Positions 1 through 11,460 of a stretch of DNA of 64,000 nucleotides are shown in pieces. Both the position numbers and the translations under genes were made by a program. Numbering within the stretch: position 1 is the first letter of the stretch; the number at the start of each line of letters is the position of its first letter. Below the pieces are notes generated by a model. That model made no database searches. It was not told the origin of the DNA and was given only the letters and a program-made list of their open reading frames with translations. The DNA is from Mortierella sp. BCC40632 (taxonomy: Eukaryota; Mortierellomycota; Mortierellomycetes; Mortierellales; Mortierellaceae), in the NCBI GenBank assembly GCA_011634665.1, contig WAEK01000005.1, positions 240,001 through 304,000 on the forward strand, written 5' to 3'.

Positions 1-514
1 GAGCGTACCCAACATGTTGTTGAAACGACCCATGTTCACGCTCAAGATGGTGACGGAGCAATTGACCACGGAACAGGATATCTCGACGTTCTCGCGTTGG
101 AGATCGTTTGCCAATATTATCTTTTTCGATGGACCGGGCACTGTACCCGTCGTGGGCTCCCCTACCTATTTTGTCACGCAAAAGTTTCGCAAGGAAGGCT
201 GCATGGCCAACATTCGCTATCTAGTTGGTAAATATTTGTTGTTTGTCCCATAATCACATTCCTTTCTGTCTGTCTGTCTCTCTATTTTCTCTCTCTCTTT
301 CTTTCTTTCTCTCTCTATCTCTATCTCTATCTCTATCTCTATCTCTATCTCTTTTTATTTTTTCTATATTCAACAAACATCGTCTCTTGCTCTCTTGGTA
401 AAGATGGCTAACTGGTCTTCTTTCTTGTGTCCTGCAACGTGCAACGGAATGTCCTCCAATGCTTCCTGGGCCCGTCTCCTTCTCCGTTCTCTTCTCCTTC
501 GATTTTCTTTTTCT

Positions 515-550
<36 letters not shown>

Positions 551-1186
551 CTCTCTATCTCTCTCCATGTCTCTCCTCTATTTCTCTATCGGTCTTTTTA
601 TATCTTTTTCTTTTGTTGCTGTTGTTTCTAGGTGGATTCAATACATTCGAGGCCAAGTACAAGAATCTCTGCAGGGGGCCCCTCGAAATGCCGAACGGGC
701 CGGTGTCGCCGATCGGCGCAGGAAGGAGTATGAGTAGCCCTGCCATTCTTTCCTCCATGCCAATGTCTCTCAATTTGACTGCGCCCACTCCAGGTGCTGG
801 CGCAGGTGGGGCACGTCAAAGACTTCACCTGGGTACACTACCCACGATCTTGACCCAACCTCCCTCGGGACCCTTGGGATGCCAGACCCCCATGATTGAG
901 AACCCGATAGTGAACCCATTGTTCGAGAGTGTGCGTCAGGCAATGGGTCTGAGTACCAACATTACGGAGGAGATCCCTGTACGACTTCCCAAGGATTTCA
1001 CGGTTGAACAGATCCGGGACCATCTTCCGTCCTGGTTATTGAATGCCGTTGCCGAGAGCACGGGCAAGTCTCGGCTAGCAGAATACTTCCAGGTACAGTT
1101 TGCGCAGAGAGAGAAAGATATAGAGAAGAAGAGAAAAAGAAAAAAAAAAAAAGAAGAAGAAGAGAGAGAGAGAGAGAGAAAGAAAG

Positions 1187-1223
<37 letters not shown>

Positions 1224-2588
1224 AGGGGAAAGAGATCGTACCGTTTGTATATTTTTATATATACACTTTTATATTTATCATTTCTGTTTCTATTCTCTCT
1301 CTCTCTCCCTCTTTCTCTTTGACGCATGTTTTTTTTTTCCATTGTCCAACAGAAAGTCGAAATTAGTGAACAGAAACGATTGGCACTGTTGATGTTGCCT
1401 CAAAACATGCGGTCAGGTCGGACCTCGCAGTTTAGTATCGGTGCAGGTATCGAAAAGGGTCTCAAGAACCGTTACAATAACGTTTGGCCATACGATCATA
1501 CACGCGTCAAGATTGGTGAACCAGACGATATCCATGATGATTACATCAATGCCTCGTTTCTTAAACCACTCCTGAGTCGAAAGGCTTATATTGCTACACA
1601 GGGTCCTTTGCCCTCAACGTTTCAGGATTTCTGGAAGGTGGTCTGGGAACAGGATTCAAGGGTCGTGGTCATGTTGACTCGAGAACAGGAAATGGGTCGT
1701 GTCAAATGTCATCAGTACTGGCCCTCGGCCAAGAATCCTGAATTGATTGCAGGATCCATGGAACTTCGGTTCACAAAAGAGTTTATGCCAGACCCAAGTC
1801 CTCTGGGTACGATCACCATCCGACAGATGACCCTTCGTCACACACGCAAAGCAGACCCGGGTCAGGAACGAATGATCACTCAGATTCAGTACACGGGATG
1901 GCCAGACTTTGGTGTTCCCGAAACACCTTTGGAGGTGCTCAAGGTGATCCAACTCGCCAACGATTACAATCATTGTCATGATGGCAATGCTACCACCTCA
2001 ACAGGTCCCATGATTGTCCATTGCTCTGCCGGTTGTGGCCGAACAGGTGCCTTCTGTGTGATCGACTCGGTATTGACAGAATATTCCGAGAATCCGGAAT
2101 CAGCCTTGTTGGCAGGTATTTCTCGGCAACGACTTTCATTGTCTTTGCAACCTTCTTTGGAATTCAATCGATCTGGCAACGACAGAGTGACCCAAGCCAT
2201 GGCCAACAACCAACACCGACCTCCCTCCACCGTAGCAGGAGCAACATCAACAACAGCAACAGCAGCAGCACCCACAGGATCCGAGGATCCAATGAGCGAC
2301 ATTGTCTTTGCGAGTGTGAGTCTGTTACGAGAACAACGATTGTCAATGGTCCAGACATTAAGACAATACGTATTCTGTTATGAGGCCATCTTTTGGCATC
2401 TAGCGATGGAACTGGCCAAGACACGACCGGATTTGATTGTGATGGCGCCACCTTCCTCAACGAACGGAGGGATGGATGGACATGGTGGAAGTGGTGGAAG
2501 TGGTGGTGGTGGAGCAAGTGGAGCCCATTTGTCGGCCCGGAATGCACCCTTGACGACGACCAATGAAGAGATTTCATATTTTGGATGA
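1..2588 (+). CDS. Rhodanese-domain protein tyrosine phosphatase, 5' partial
   Basis: Likely a MAP-kinase phosphatase of the Pyp1/Ptp2/Ptp3 type, removing phosphate from tyrosine. The gene is cut by the left edge. Three exons fit: 1-227, 632-1092 and 1353-2588, in phase, giving about 640 residues in the window. Exon 1 and the start of exon 2 hold a rhodanese-like segment ending in GGFNTFEAKYKNLC. After a Ser/Pro/Gly-rich linker comes the PTP domain: KNRYNNVWPYDHTRV, the WPD loop at 1899-1907, and the signature HCSAGCGRTG at 2019-2048 with its catalytic Cys. The Q-loop region (SMVQTLRQY) follows. Family knowledge: the rhodanese part of these phosphatases docks MAP kinases. Odd: about 70 low-complexity residues (Ser/Thr/Ala/Gln) separate the signature from the Q-loop, either a real insertion or an in-frame retained intron. 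Both introns hold CT/T- or A-rich repeats. Confidence 0.87.
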
Positions 2589-3057
2589 AACCTTTTTATT
2601 GGAAAGAGAGGGCAAGGGAGAGAGAGGGAAAGAAGGGAGGGAAAGATAAGGGGAGGAGAGAGGGAGAAGGAGAAGAAGTGAGGAGGGGGGGGGAGAGAAT
2701 CTCTTCCCAGCTGTATAAAACCAACCAACCATCAAAAACAAAAACACAAGAAAAAAAAAATATTAGAAAAGCTTCATAGAACGAACGAACGAACAAACTT
2801 AAGAAAAGAAAAGGAAAGGGAAGAAACCAAAAAGGAGGATCCTCTCTCTCCCTATCTCCTTCTCTCCCTTTCTCCCTATCTCTCCTCTCTCTCCCTCTCT
2901 TCTCTTCTTAAATTTCTTTCTTGTCTTGTTTTGCTTACTTGGGGGGAGGGGAGGGAAGGGAGGAGGTTATCAGCTAATCATCCTATCCAGTCAATATCGG
3001 TGGTAGAGTAGGAAAGAAAGAAAGAAAGAAAAACAATGTAGATCCTTCTCAGCAAGC
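2589..3057. other. Convergent 3' intergenic stretch
   Basis: This stretch lies between the stop of the phosphatase gene on the plus strand and the stop of the Gln-rich gene on the minus strand. It is purine-rich first (GAGAGG type), then pyrimidine-rich (CTCTCT type), with an AACG triplet-like run near 2780. I see no coding sequence in it; it is probably the two facing 3' untranslated regions. Confidence 0.5.
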
Positions 3058-3437
3058 TCAAGAGTCCAAAGTCTGATCTGAAGTATCTCGCATCTTGTGT
3101 AGACATTGCTCGACCTTGGTCAGCTAGAGAAAAGAGAATGTCATCCACAGGATCCAAGTCGGCAAAGAGGAAAAAAAAAAATGATAGGGTCAGGCAAAAA
3201 AAAAAAAAAAAAAAAAAAACAGTCGTGCCCGAACCTTCACAAAAAAAGAAGAAAACCCATTCTTTTACCAAATCCGAAAACTGCGGGCATGCAACAAGAG
3301 CCCTGATTTGTCGCTCCAGGTCTTGATTGACCATGTCACAAAATTGTCCAAGCTCAGTCATGATGGTCGGACCTGGAGGTTGCCCCTCATCCATGGAAAC
3401 CTCTGCTGCCACCTGTCGGAACCACGGATTCTAAAAA

Positions 3438-3492
<55 letters not shown>

Positions 3493-5717
3493 AAAAAAAA
3501 AAAAAAAAAAAAAAAAAAAAGTGGGGAGTGGGGGAGAAAAAAAAAAAAGGGGAACAGGGCGTTTTAGATGACAGTCCACCTCCCACGTCAACCAGCCTTG
3601 CTTTGCTTTTTTGTTTGTCAAAGGGCCATTACCATCCTCATCGGAAAAAGTAACAGAGGGACAAATGACGAGGGCGCCGCGGGAAGGGCGGTGGTTGACC
3701 AAGGGACAGTCATAAAATTAGTGAGCGGTGGGAGCAAAGAGGGATACTGATGTGGTACTGGCTGCTGCGGTTGGGACGATTGAAGTTGTCGGAAATGAAA
3801 AAGATGCTGCTGATACTCTTCATACAGCTGTTCCAAACGATGCTGTTGAGATGGTGGTTGAAAGAAAGGTGGTGATCGGTATTGTGGGTCGAGGGAGGAG
3901 TTGTGTTCCGTGGGTTGGAATGGTAGCTGGTCTTGTTGAGTTTGATCCGCCTGTTGATGCAATGAGGGCTGTATTGATCGAGCAAGAAGCCGAGGTGGTA
4001 CAGGCGATTGAGGCTGGGAAATTGGCAAAGGATCGTTTATCTGAGAGGATAGTGCAGGTTTTTGGGAGGGTTCAAATAAATGTAGCTGCTGAGGCTGTGT
4101 AGGTTGCTGAGACAGGATTAAACATTGAGAAGAAACGGGTTGCTGAGGAGTATCGGGTTGATGAGATGGGGCTGGGCACTGGGGTGAAGCTGGAAGCTGG
4201 GAGGTAGCGAATTGCTGAGAAAAATCATGTTGCTGAAAGGGACCACTTTGCCGAGGTGGAGCTAGACGCTGAGATGATATTGGATACTGAGAATAAGCAA
4301 AATCCTGAGAAAGCTCAGGCTGCTGAGATGAATTCCGTTGCTGAGATGGAGCTAGATACTGAGAAGTAGATTGCTGGAAAGAATCTAGTTGTTGAGAGGG
4401 AACAAGCAGCTGCGATGGAGCAACCGACTGAGAAGGAACCGGCTGTGGAGATGGAGCAAGCTGTTGAAAGGAACCAGATTGCTGAGGCTGAAAGATTATT
4501 TGAGTTTGGAAAAGCTCTGGGGATGGGTGCTGTTGACAGGATGACTGCTCCTGTGGTTTTAGGTGGTCTTGGTGTATTGTTTGACTCTGTAGTTGCCATG
4601 GACGACTATTGTGATTCTGGGAGAGAGTTGCCATGGAACTTTTTGTGGGTCGAGAGTTGAACCCACTTAATGACTGGCTGCTTCCACCTTCTTGATTGCT
4701 CTTTGATGGCAACGACGCCACAATTGTGCCCGTGCTTGTGCTTGTGCAAGGTGAAACCATGGTAGTCATTGACACCTGTGATTGCTATTCGGAGAAATGG
4801 TCTAGATTGTCAGTCATCTTTGCTAAAATGAGATTGCTCAGACCAGCTATTCAACTTTCTACCTTTGGACAGTGATCAGGGAGAGAACCCCCTCTAGGAT
4901 CTAAAAGTGTGCCGTTGGAAGGCATGTTGATACCACCTCCTCGACTGCTTCCATCCAAAGATCGCATCTCGCAGTGCTGCGCAAGGACTGTTGCGCATCG
5001 GAGACAGTCTGCCGTAGACCTGAGCTTGAGCTGCGCCTTGCAACTCTAAAGGCAGTAAGAATTAGACTTTTTTTTATGATCTTTTTACCTTGTCCTCTGG
5101 GTTTATTGTACAGAAAACACTCCCTCGATTAACTTGCCTCGACCTGCGTCGATCCATGGATAGACTGGGCGTATCGGAAGCCAATCATGGACCCACGAGT
5201 GATACCCTTGAGCTTGGAGTGCCTAATACTCATGGCACCAAGACTGAGGCAGTCCTAGAGAGGCATGGCCAGTGACCATTTTCGATTTTGGCTTCAGTGA
5301 GACCTGAAAGTCCTCTACAGCATTTTAAGTCTATGCTCTATAATTATTATTATTATTTTTTAAGAAAAAGAAAATATTTCGTCTTTACCAGCACTCTCTC
5401 GCCTTTTTTGAGAACCAAGATTGGACTCTCTTCGAGTTCACTAGCCAGAGTTGACATGGATAGCAAGGCTATTTTTTTTTTACCAAGCACGTGTTAAGAA
5501 ACTTGTCAAAGTGTTATTATCAATAGAGAGAGAGAGAAAAGAAAAGAAAAGAAACGAGAGCTTACGCATGCGAGTATGGAGAATCCCCAGGATAGTAACT
5601 CGATCCATAGGCGATAGATCCAAAGGTGTTGCCAAGCCAGTTGAGGTGGTTTTTGCACAAGCTAAACTCGGATATGCATTTTTCTATGAGTCCAAGCGTG
5701 ATATACTCGGTCATGAA

Positions 5718-5752
<35 letters not shown>

Positions 5753-6093
5753 AGTGCTTAGCTCAGGAGACCCATCGTCCTACATGAAAAGTGAAACAAG
5801 TAGATTGTGAGCTGTGGAGGTCCTGAATGATGGATCCAATGCTCCTTTGAGTCAGCCAAAGGCTGAGAGGATGGGACAACATTTAGAGTGCTAGATGACA
5901 TCGATACTGTTGAGGGCGAAGGCGTCGGATAAGCTGAATTGGAAGTGGTGGCGTTTGCATTTATAGGCGACCAGGTCGAATATCTTTCGAGTGGGAATAT
6001 GTATGATGAAGTCGATGCCTTTGACTGGGGACAAGGCGATGCTAGCATAGACTGGCTGTGAGATAGAGGGCAGTGTTGACGGGACGCGTCCAT
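3058..6093 (-). CDS. Gln/Ser/Pro-rich protein of unknown function, 5' model uncertain
   Basis: I do not recognise this gene. The 3' exons are well supported: 3633-4784 (384 codons), 3269-3430 and 3058-3123 join in frame across GT-AG introns. The central exon repeats motifs such as PSQQ, SSQQ and PxxSQ over some 300 residues, a typical disordered Gln-rich region. The C-terminus is an ordered, partly helical stretch (TELGQFCDMVNQDLERQIRA, then LTKVEQCLHKMRD). Upstream, exon 4863-5045 is open and joins in phase. A start at 5157 (MDRRRSRQVNRG) would give about 543 residues. Alternatively the gene begins at 6093 (MDASRQHCPLSH) with exons 5784-6093, 5566-5661 and others; I could not settle this. 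The intron between 3430 and 3633 contains an almost pure A/T run of about 80 bp. A transcription-related scaffold is possible but only a guess. Confidence 0.5.
3439..3520. repeat. Long poly-A/T tract inside an intron
   Basis: About 80 bases of almost uninterrupted A on the plus strand, broken by single C residues. Read on the minus strand it is the T run just before the acceptor of the exon starting at 3430. It is the longest of many such tracts in this window. Confidence 0.9.
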
Positions 6094-6397
6094 GCTGAAA
6101 AATGGTGGCGTCAGAGCGAGGATGCAGTGGAGAGAGACGAGACAGAGAAAGAGAATGGTGAGGGGGGGGGGGCGTGTTCTTCTAACACTGGCTCTGCTCC
6201 ACGACCAAGTCACGCCCCGTGAAAGTCGGCCAATAAGGCAAGACGCACAGTCCACTCGTGGTATTTTTTTTCCCGTAACCACTTTCCGCTCGTGCTCCTC
6301 CTCCCCTTTGGCATTCCAGCAGACCATTGACCTTTTTTTTTGGTCATTCCATTCACCATTCCTCATTTGCCATCAGCACCCTCTCTCTCTCAGGCAC

Positions 6398-8771
6398 ATG
6401 GACAACTCTAACGAAAGCGCTGCACTCGTCTCCAGCACTGGGACCACTGCTCGACCCCGTAACAACTATCATTCTCTCAATAGCCCCAGAAGGATCCTTG
6501 ACTTTGACGACGATCCGACCACGACACGGCCTCAGAGTACAATACAACAGCATATCTCAGATCAAGCTCAAAGATACGAAAAGGCGCATACTGTCACCCG
6601 CCGTCACTGGATTATTCTCTTGCTGGCATGTCTGCTTCTCTTTGGCAACTACTACTGTTATGATATCCCTGCGGTAAGTTGGTCTGGACATCTTTTTTGG
6701 AAGTTGTGGTTGCAGTGGTTGCAGCTCTTTTTTTTTTTTGTATCATAAAAGAAATACATGCGTCTGTTAACAGGGGGTAAAAGTATCGGCGTTTTTTTTT
6801 CTCCCTTCCTCCCAAATAGGCGCTGAATGTACAGCTTCGGGAGTGGCTCGGGACCGACTATGCAACGCATCAGTTCCATCTCAATCTCCTTTATTCTGTC
6901 TACTCTTTCCCAAACATTATCCTCCCTCTCCTGGGCGGTGTCCTAATTGACCGTCTCTCTGCCTCGTTGATGTTGGTGCTCTTCAGTGTCTTTATCTGTA
7001 TCGGCATGGCTATTTTTGCACTTGGCGTCACCTACAAAGCCATCTGGGTCATGATCTTGGGTCGTCTCGTGTTTGGAATAGGAGGCGAGTGTCTAGAGGT
7101 TGCACAGGCAAAGATCACCACGGACTGGTTCAAGAACCGATGGTTGGGGTTCGCATTGGGTTTAAACCTATCCTCCGCCAGAGTGGCCTCAGCCTTGAAC
7201 GATAACATCTCACCTTGGATTGCAAGGAAAAGTCTGGGCGTCGCTGGCGCTGCCTGGGTAGGGTTCGTGATCTGTGGATTTAGTCTTGGCTGTGGATGTA
7301 CTCTTGCCTACCTGGATCGGCCAGAGTCAAGAGAGGCAGCTGGCGTGAGGTTGAATGCACGAGATCGGGAGAGGGTCCAAGATGCGGACGAGAGAATCAT
7401 TGGACGACAGGCGATCAACTACTCGACCGATTCGGCTATGACTTTGTCTTCTGAGGCTCTGGAGGATGAAGTTGCTCTAGAAAATGAACAAGAGATGGCT
7501 GAGGATGACCAAATGCGTTGGTCTGAGGTGTTTGACCTCCAACTTACCTTCTGGATTCTGGGACTCTGCTGTATCTTGCTCTACGGTAAAGCGCGTTCTT
7601 TGTCTGGATTTTCCTTTTTTCCTTTGATTTCTCCTTTCCTAGCTGTCGACTAGGCTGTTACTGATACTATTCTTTCCTTGAAAAACAGGTGCTGTTTCTT
7701 CCTTTATTCATATCTCCTCAGACTGTAAGTATTGCTTGTCAAAAAGACCCCAGAGTATAAAACAATTAGCCTACTTATGAACTTGTTACATTACAACCAA
7801 CCAATAGTTTTGCAGAAAAAATGGTACCCTGGAAATCCAACAAAAGCTGGAGCGGCTATGGTAATTAATGAGATCTGTAGAAGCTAAATGCACAAGAGTG
7901 GAGCTTTGACCGAAGCCCGTTATTGTTCACTACACTAACAGCTTGTTCTCTTTTTTTCCCATGACTGACACAGTCAATTCCTGACATTGTCTCTTCAGTT
8001 GGCTCACCCATTGGTGGATATCTCCTGGATCGATTCGGCCACAGGTCTCGTTACATCTCAGTGTCGGCAATCTTTCTGATCCTGGCCCACTCCCTGATGG
8101 GATTTACCTCGCTGTCGCCAATCCCGGCCTTGTTCATCCTTGGACTTGGATATTCTCTCTTTGCCTCGGCTATTTGGCCATGTGTTCCTTATCTTGTGCA
8201 GGACCATCAGCTCGGAACTGCTTACGGTATAATGACCATCGCACTGAACTCTTCATTGACCTTCCTCCCAATGATTGTGGCAACCATTTTGAAGGTGACA
8301 AAAGGATCCTATCAGCACATCGAAGCTCTTTTTATTCTCCTTTCCTTCTGTGGCCTGTGTTGTTCGCTTTTCATGAACTACATGGATCATCGTCAGGACG
8401 AATATATGCTTGTGGGTGAAGAGCCAACGTTGAGTGATCTCCCATGGGGATTCACTCCAGCGATGCCACAGGAACCGTCGAGTCGCCGCCATTCCAGAGC
8501 CTTTAACGATCTAAGACTCACCGATGAGGATGAGGAAGATATTCCAAAGGATGAGTCAAGAGTCACCACCAAGGCCGTTGGAGAAGGCATTATCACGATT
8601 ATTCCTCATCGACGCAGACATTCAATGGCCGGATTCACGGGACATTTGGAGAGAGAACGTCTCGGACGGTATGCGAGACACGTCGAGGAGACACCTCATC
8701 TGAATAATATACCCGGAAGTCTGCCTGAAGGACTCTCGCCTCAATTTGACTCGCAAGTAGTGTTTCGGTAA
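6398..8771 (+). CDS. MFS transporter, MFSD1-like
   Basis: A major facilitator superfamily transporter resembling MFSD1, the lysosomal dipeptide carrier of animals; here a vacuolar or lysosomal role is inferred. Five exons fit: 6398-6673, 6820-7585, 7689-7724, 7808-7860 and 7974-8771, about 642 residues. The first membrane span reads WIILLLACLLLFGNYYCYD and runs into IPAALN, as in MFSD1. Later spans include FPNIILPLLGG, LGRLVFGIGGE (an MFS loop motif) and VGSPIGGYLLDRFGHRSRY. The N-terminus (about 70 residues) and the C-terminus (about 120 residues) are hydrophilic and Ser/acid-rich. A long cytoplasmic loop near residues 240-290 splits the two six-span halves. Exon 3 is a 36-bp microexon. The ATG follows a CT-rich leader. 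It is head-to-head with the possible 5' end of the Gln-rich gene. Confidence 0.86.
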
Positions 8772-9047
8772 ATAAAAAATGTGCAAGTAGAAGCACTCAC
8801 TGAATACTGACTCAACTTTGGAACATCTCAAGTATGGAACATTTCAGAGAGAATGGAAAGAGACGAGACGAGAGATTTAATCGTGCACAGCAAAAGGCAA
8901 TAGCATTGTCTGTCATAACTTTTGAGTTGACTGTACTTACCAATTGGATAAAATTACGACGAAAACGACTCGTAAAGAGAACTCAGTCTTATTCTGATCT
9001 GAAATTTGTCAAGATCTAGGGGCAAATATAACCTTGCTCCCAACGCT

Positions 9048-9118
<71 letters not shown>
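8772..9118. other. 3' region ending in a CT microsatellite
   Basis: Downstream of the transporter stop there is no convincing coding sequence. The stretch ends in an uninterrupted (CT)n run at about 9051-9117, which marks the left border of the decayed mobile-element block. Confidence 0.6.
9051..9117. repeat. (CT)n microsatellite
   Basis: About 33 perfect CT units. It directly abuts the first element-like coding sequence on the right. Confidence 0.95.
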
Positions 9119-9120
<2 letters not shown>

Positions 9121-9650
9121 GGTCCGCCTATGATTTGCTACAAGTCTTTGGCTATTATCAAGCTGTGGATGAATTTCCTCAAGCCCACGATGGATGGAGT
9201 CACGGAAAAGGCACCACAGGTTCAGCACAGCTCTCGGTCAGCGATATTGAAACAACCCTTCCAGCACCTCACAGTGCTGATACTCAATTCAGCGAGTGTA
9301 ACCTTTCAACCTTACTCCATTCAAAAAGGTATTTTCTGTCTATGCTTCTTGTCCACTTTGTCCATTTTGCGCACTAATATCACCACTGATTGCCCAGTCT
9401 CTTCAACGATAATAGGGAGATCATTGTACTATGTCGTTGTCGGTGTAAACGAATACTTGATCAGCAAGAGTTTCCCCAAGTACGAAGGTTTTGTCGCTCA
9501 ACCAGAAAGCACCCGCCGTTTGTTCTGCCCACAGTACAAGAGGTTTATGCCTCGCAACGTCATGACAGGGCATAATATTTGTAGGGTAATGCGAGGCTGT
9601 ATCGAGTGAGGCGATCGTCCAGACTACCTGCAGTCGTAAGGGACAACGTG
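9119..9650 (+). pseudogene. Fanzor/TnpB-like C-terminal relic A
   Basis: A decayed C-terminus of an IS605 TnpB-like or Fanzor-type protein, the RuvC-fold nuclease of eukaryotic mobile elements. The frame open to 9609 contains VVVGVNEYLISKSFPKYEGF, then RRLFCPQYKRF, then MPRNVMTGHNIC. In TnpB-like proteins one expects V-x-E-Y-x-T-S, a C4 zinc finger (two CxxC pairs) and a final RD. Here the glutamate of NEY is kept, but three of the four finger cysteines read F or Y, and the RD reads RN. After the stop, out of frame, RPDYLQ also fits the family tail. The part before 9390 is open but not recognisable. No start codon or N-terminal half is attached. The assignment rests on motif order and is an inference. 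Confidence 0.55.
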
Positions 9651-10505
9651 AAAGTGCAAAAAATCGTAGACCAGGTTAGTTTTTTCTTCTCTTTACGTGT
9701 TCGAAAGCATGATTTTTTCATCAGACTTCTGCATATGTTGACGTAAATAGGTGCGGTGGTCCCAGGACCATGGATGCCGTTCTTTGAGTTAGAGACGACT
9801 ATTGAGCAGAACCATTTACGTCTCGTGGCTAATATATTAAATTCGAAAGACTCGTCTAGGATAGTGCACCACAGTGATGGGAAGGCGGCCGAAGTGCCAA
9901 TATGTAGCGATGAAACAAAAAAACTATCGATCTACAGTTTAAATCACCTAACCATCAATGCCTTAGCAGGAGGAGGCAAAAGAGAGAGAGAAAGAAAGGG
10001 TAAAACGGGTAGTTGCCTTCCACCCCTTGCTCCTTGCGCCTATCACACAAGGTAACATCCACACACCTATACTAGACATACACACATAGCATCTTCTCAA
10101 CTAGTAGCTCTACTCCCTTTGTGTTGTCTATTTTCGGCATGGCATTGGGCACACGTTACTTCATTCCGACTGGCTAATGAAGGTTCTTACGAAAAAAAGA
10201 AGTGGAGTAGCGCTTCGTATCGCTGGATGGACTATTCGTATCTGTCTCCAGATGTGTGTTGGACAGGTTTTTTTGTGCCGCTGGGTTCTCCCAAGTTGGG
10301 TCTGGCCCGCCTGCGCCTTTATGTGAACAAAAGAAATGTCCTTGTCTGGACTCCTGTTCGGGAAACGACAGTTTACCTGTCTCTCTTTGTTTCTATAAAG
10401 GAGAGAAATATAAGCTGGGGTGTCTTCAAAGCATACTGCTCTCTCTAAGCACCTTCTTTTGCATTTCTTGGTTCACTAACCCTATTATTTTATTCACTAA
10501 CTAGA
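9651..10505. other. Unassigned stretch between relics
   Basis: There are short open frames on the plus strand (for example 9756-10055) but none with a family signature. It may be the eroded end of relic A and flanking DNA. I see no RNA gene. Confidence 0.4.
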
Positions 10506-11460
10506 AAGGTAGGATCCATCAAGGAACATTGCGCATAGGTCAACAACATTGACGTACAAACGATCGGGAAGTTCAGTATCAAATTCAGATACTCGGAGCC
10601 ACGGATAGCATACGATCATTTCACAAATGCGGTCAAAACTCCAGACTGAAGCAGCACGTCAAGCAAATAATCTTGGACAAGCTTCAAGTGTGGAAAGAGA
10701 ATAAGGCGCATATCACCCTCTTCTGGGCCGACCAAAACCGGGCATTGGCCGTCAAGGAAGCAAAATCGATCGAAGGAACGAGTCTAATAACCACTGCGTC
10801 AGAGGAGCTCCGAGGACTCATTCAGAGGTAAGTTTCGGTCTCGTGGCAATAGAAATGAGCGCATATAATTGTGGCTACTGACTTTCTATGGAATACTTTA
10901 TATCTGTTGTATATTCACTTGTACTATTAGGGGACAAGGGACGATCCATCTGCGGAGATAAGTTACACTTCGAGCTCCTCTGCCATGATAACCTTAACAA
11001 CAGCGACGCTGACCATAACAATACCGCCGATTATTTACTGCACATTCCACTTGTTGTTGACCTCAGTTCGTCCTGCTTAACTGAGGATTAAAAGCCTCCT
11101 TCGCAGTAACCCCATGCAACGGACTATGCATAATCCACGAAAGTAAGAAAGGAAATACAAAAACAGATGGCATGGACAATACCTCAGTCACTATTCGACA
11201 AGGGCGAGAATGTGGTTCACCTCTTCTTTGAAAGCCCTGTGTCTGCATGGAAAGACATCCTAGCCTTTTGCAATAAAGTACCAGTTAATAAATTCGATAT
11301 CTCCTATTCAGCATCTTTTCGACAGTATTATCGCAGTCTCTTAATCATAGCAAAGAAGACAGGCGTTGAGAAACATGTCCAAAGCTGTGTCAGAGCGGCG
11401 TCCAATGTGATAAAGGCATATTTTAAACCCAATATACTTCATTGAAGAATAGGATGATTC
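10506..11460 (+). pseudogene. XPG/FEN-like nuclease relic, first copy
   Basis: Decayed coding sequence resembling the N-terminal part of XPG/FEN-type proteins. From about 10560 to 10831 one frame is open and reads LKQHVKQIILDKLQVWKENK, then AHITLFWADQNRALAVKEAK. That layout resembles the (I/V)-x-(F/L)-x-DG...K...R motif that follows the first helices in this superfamily. A GTAAGT at 10830 looks like an intron donor. After about 10937 the sequence continues with a segment ending SLFDKGENVVHLFFE and a stretch open to 11445. There is no start, and stop codons interrupt the join, so it is a pseudogene. The XPG call is weaker here than at 14402 and leans on that second copy. Confidence 0.4.

Noticed and set aside
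5380..5440. Minus-strand exon candidate reading KRVQSWFSKKARE, reminiscent of homeodomain helix 3
   Set aside because: The invariant Asn after WF-x is Lys, and the preceding helices are absent; too short to call.
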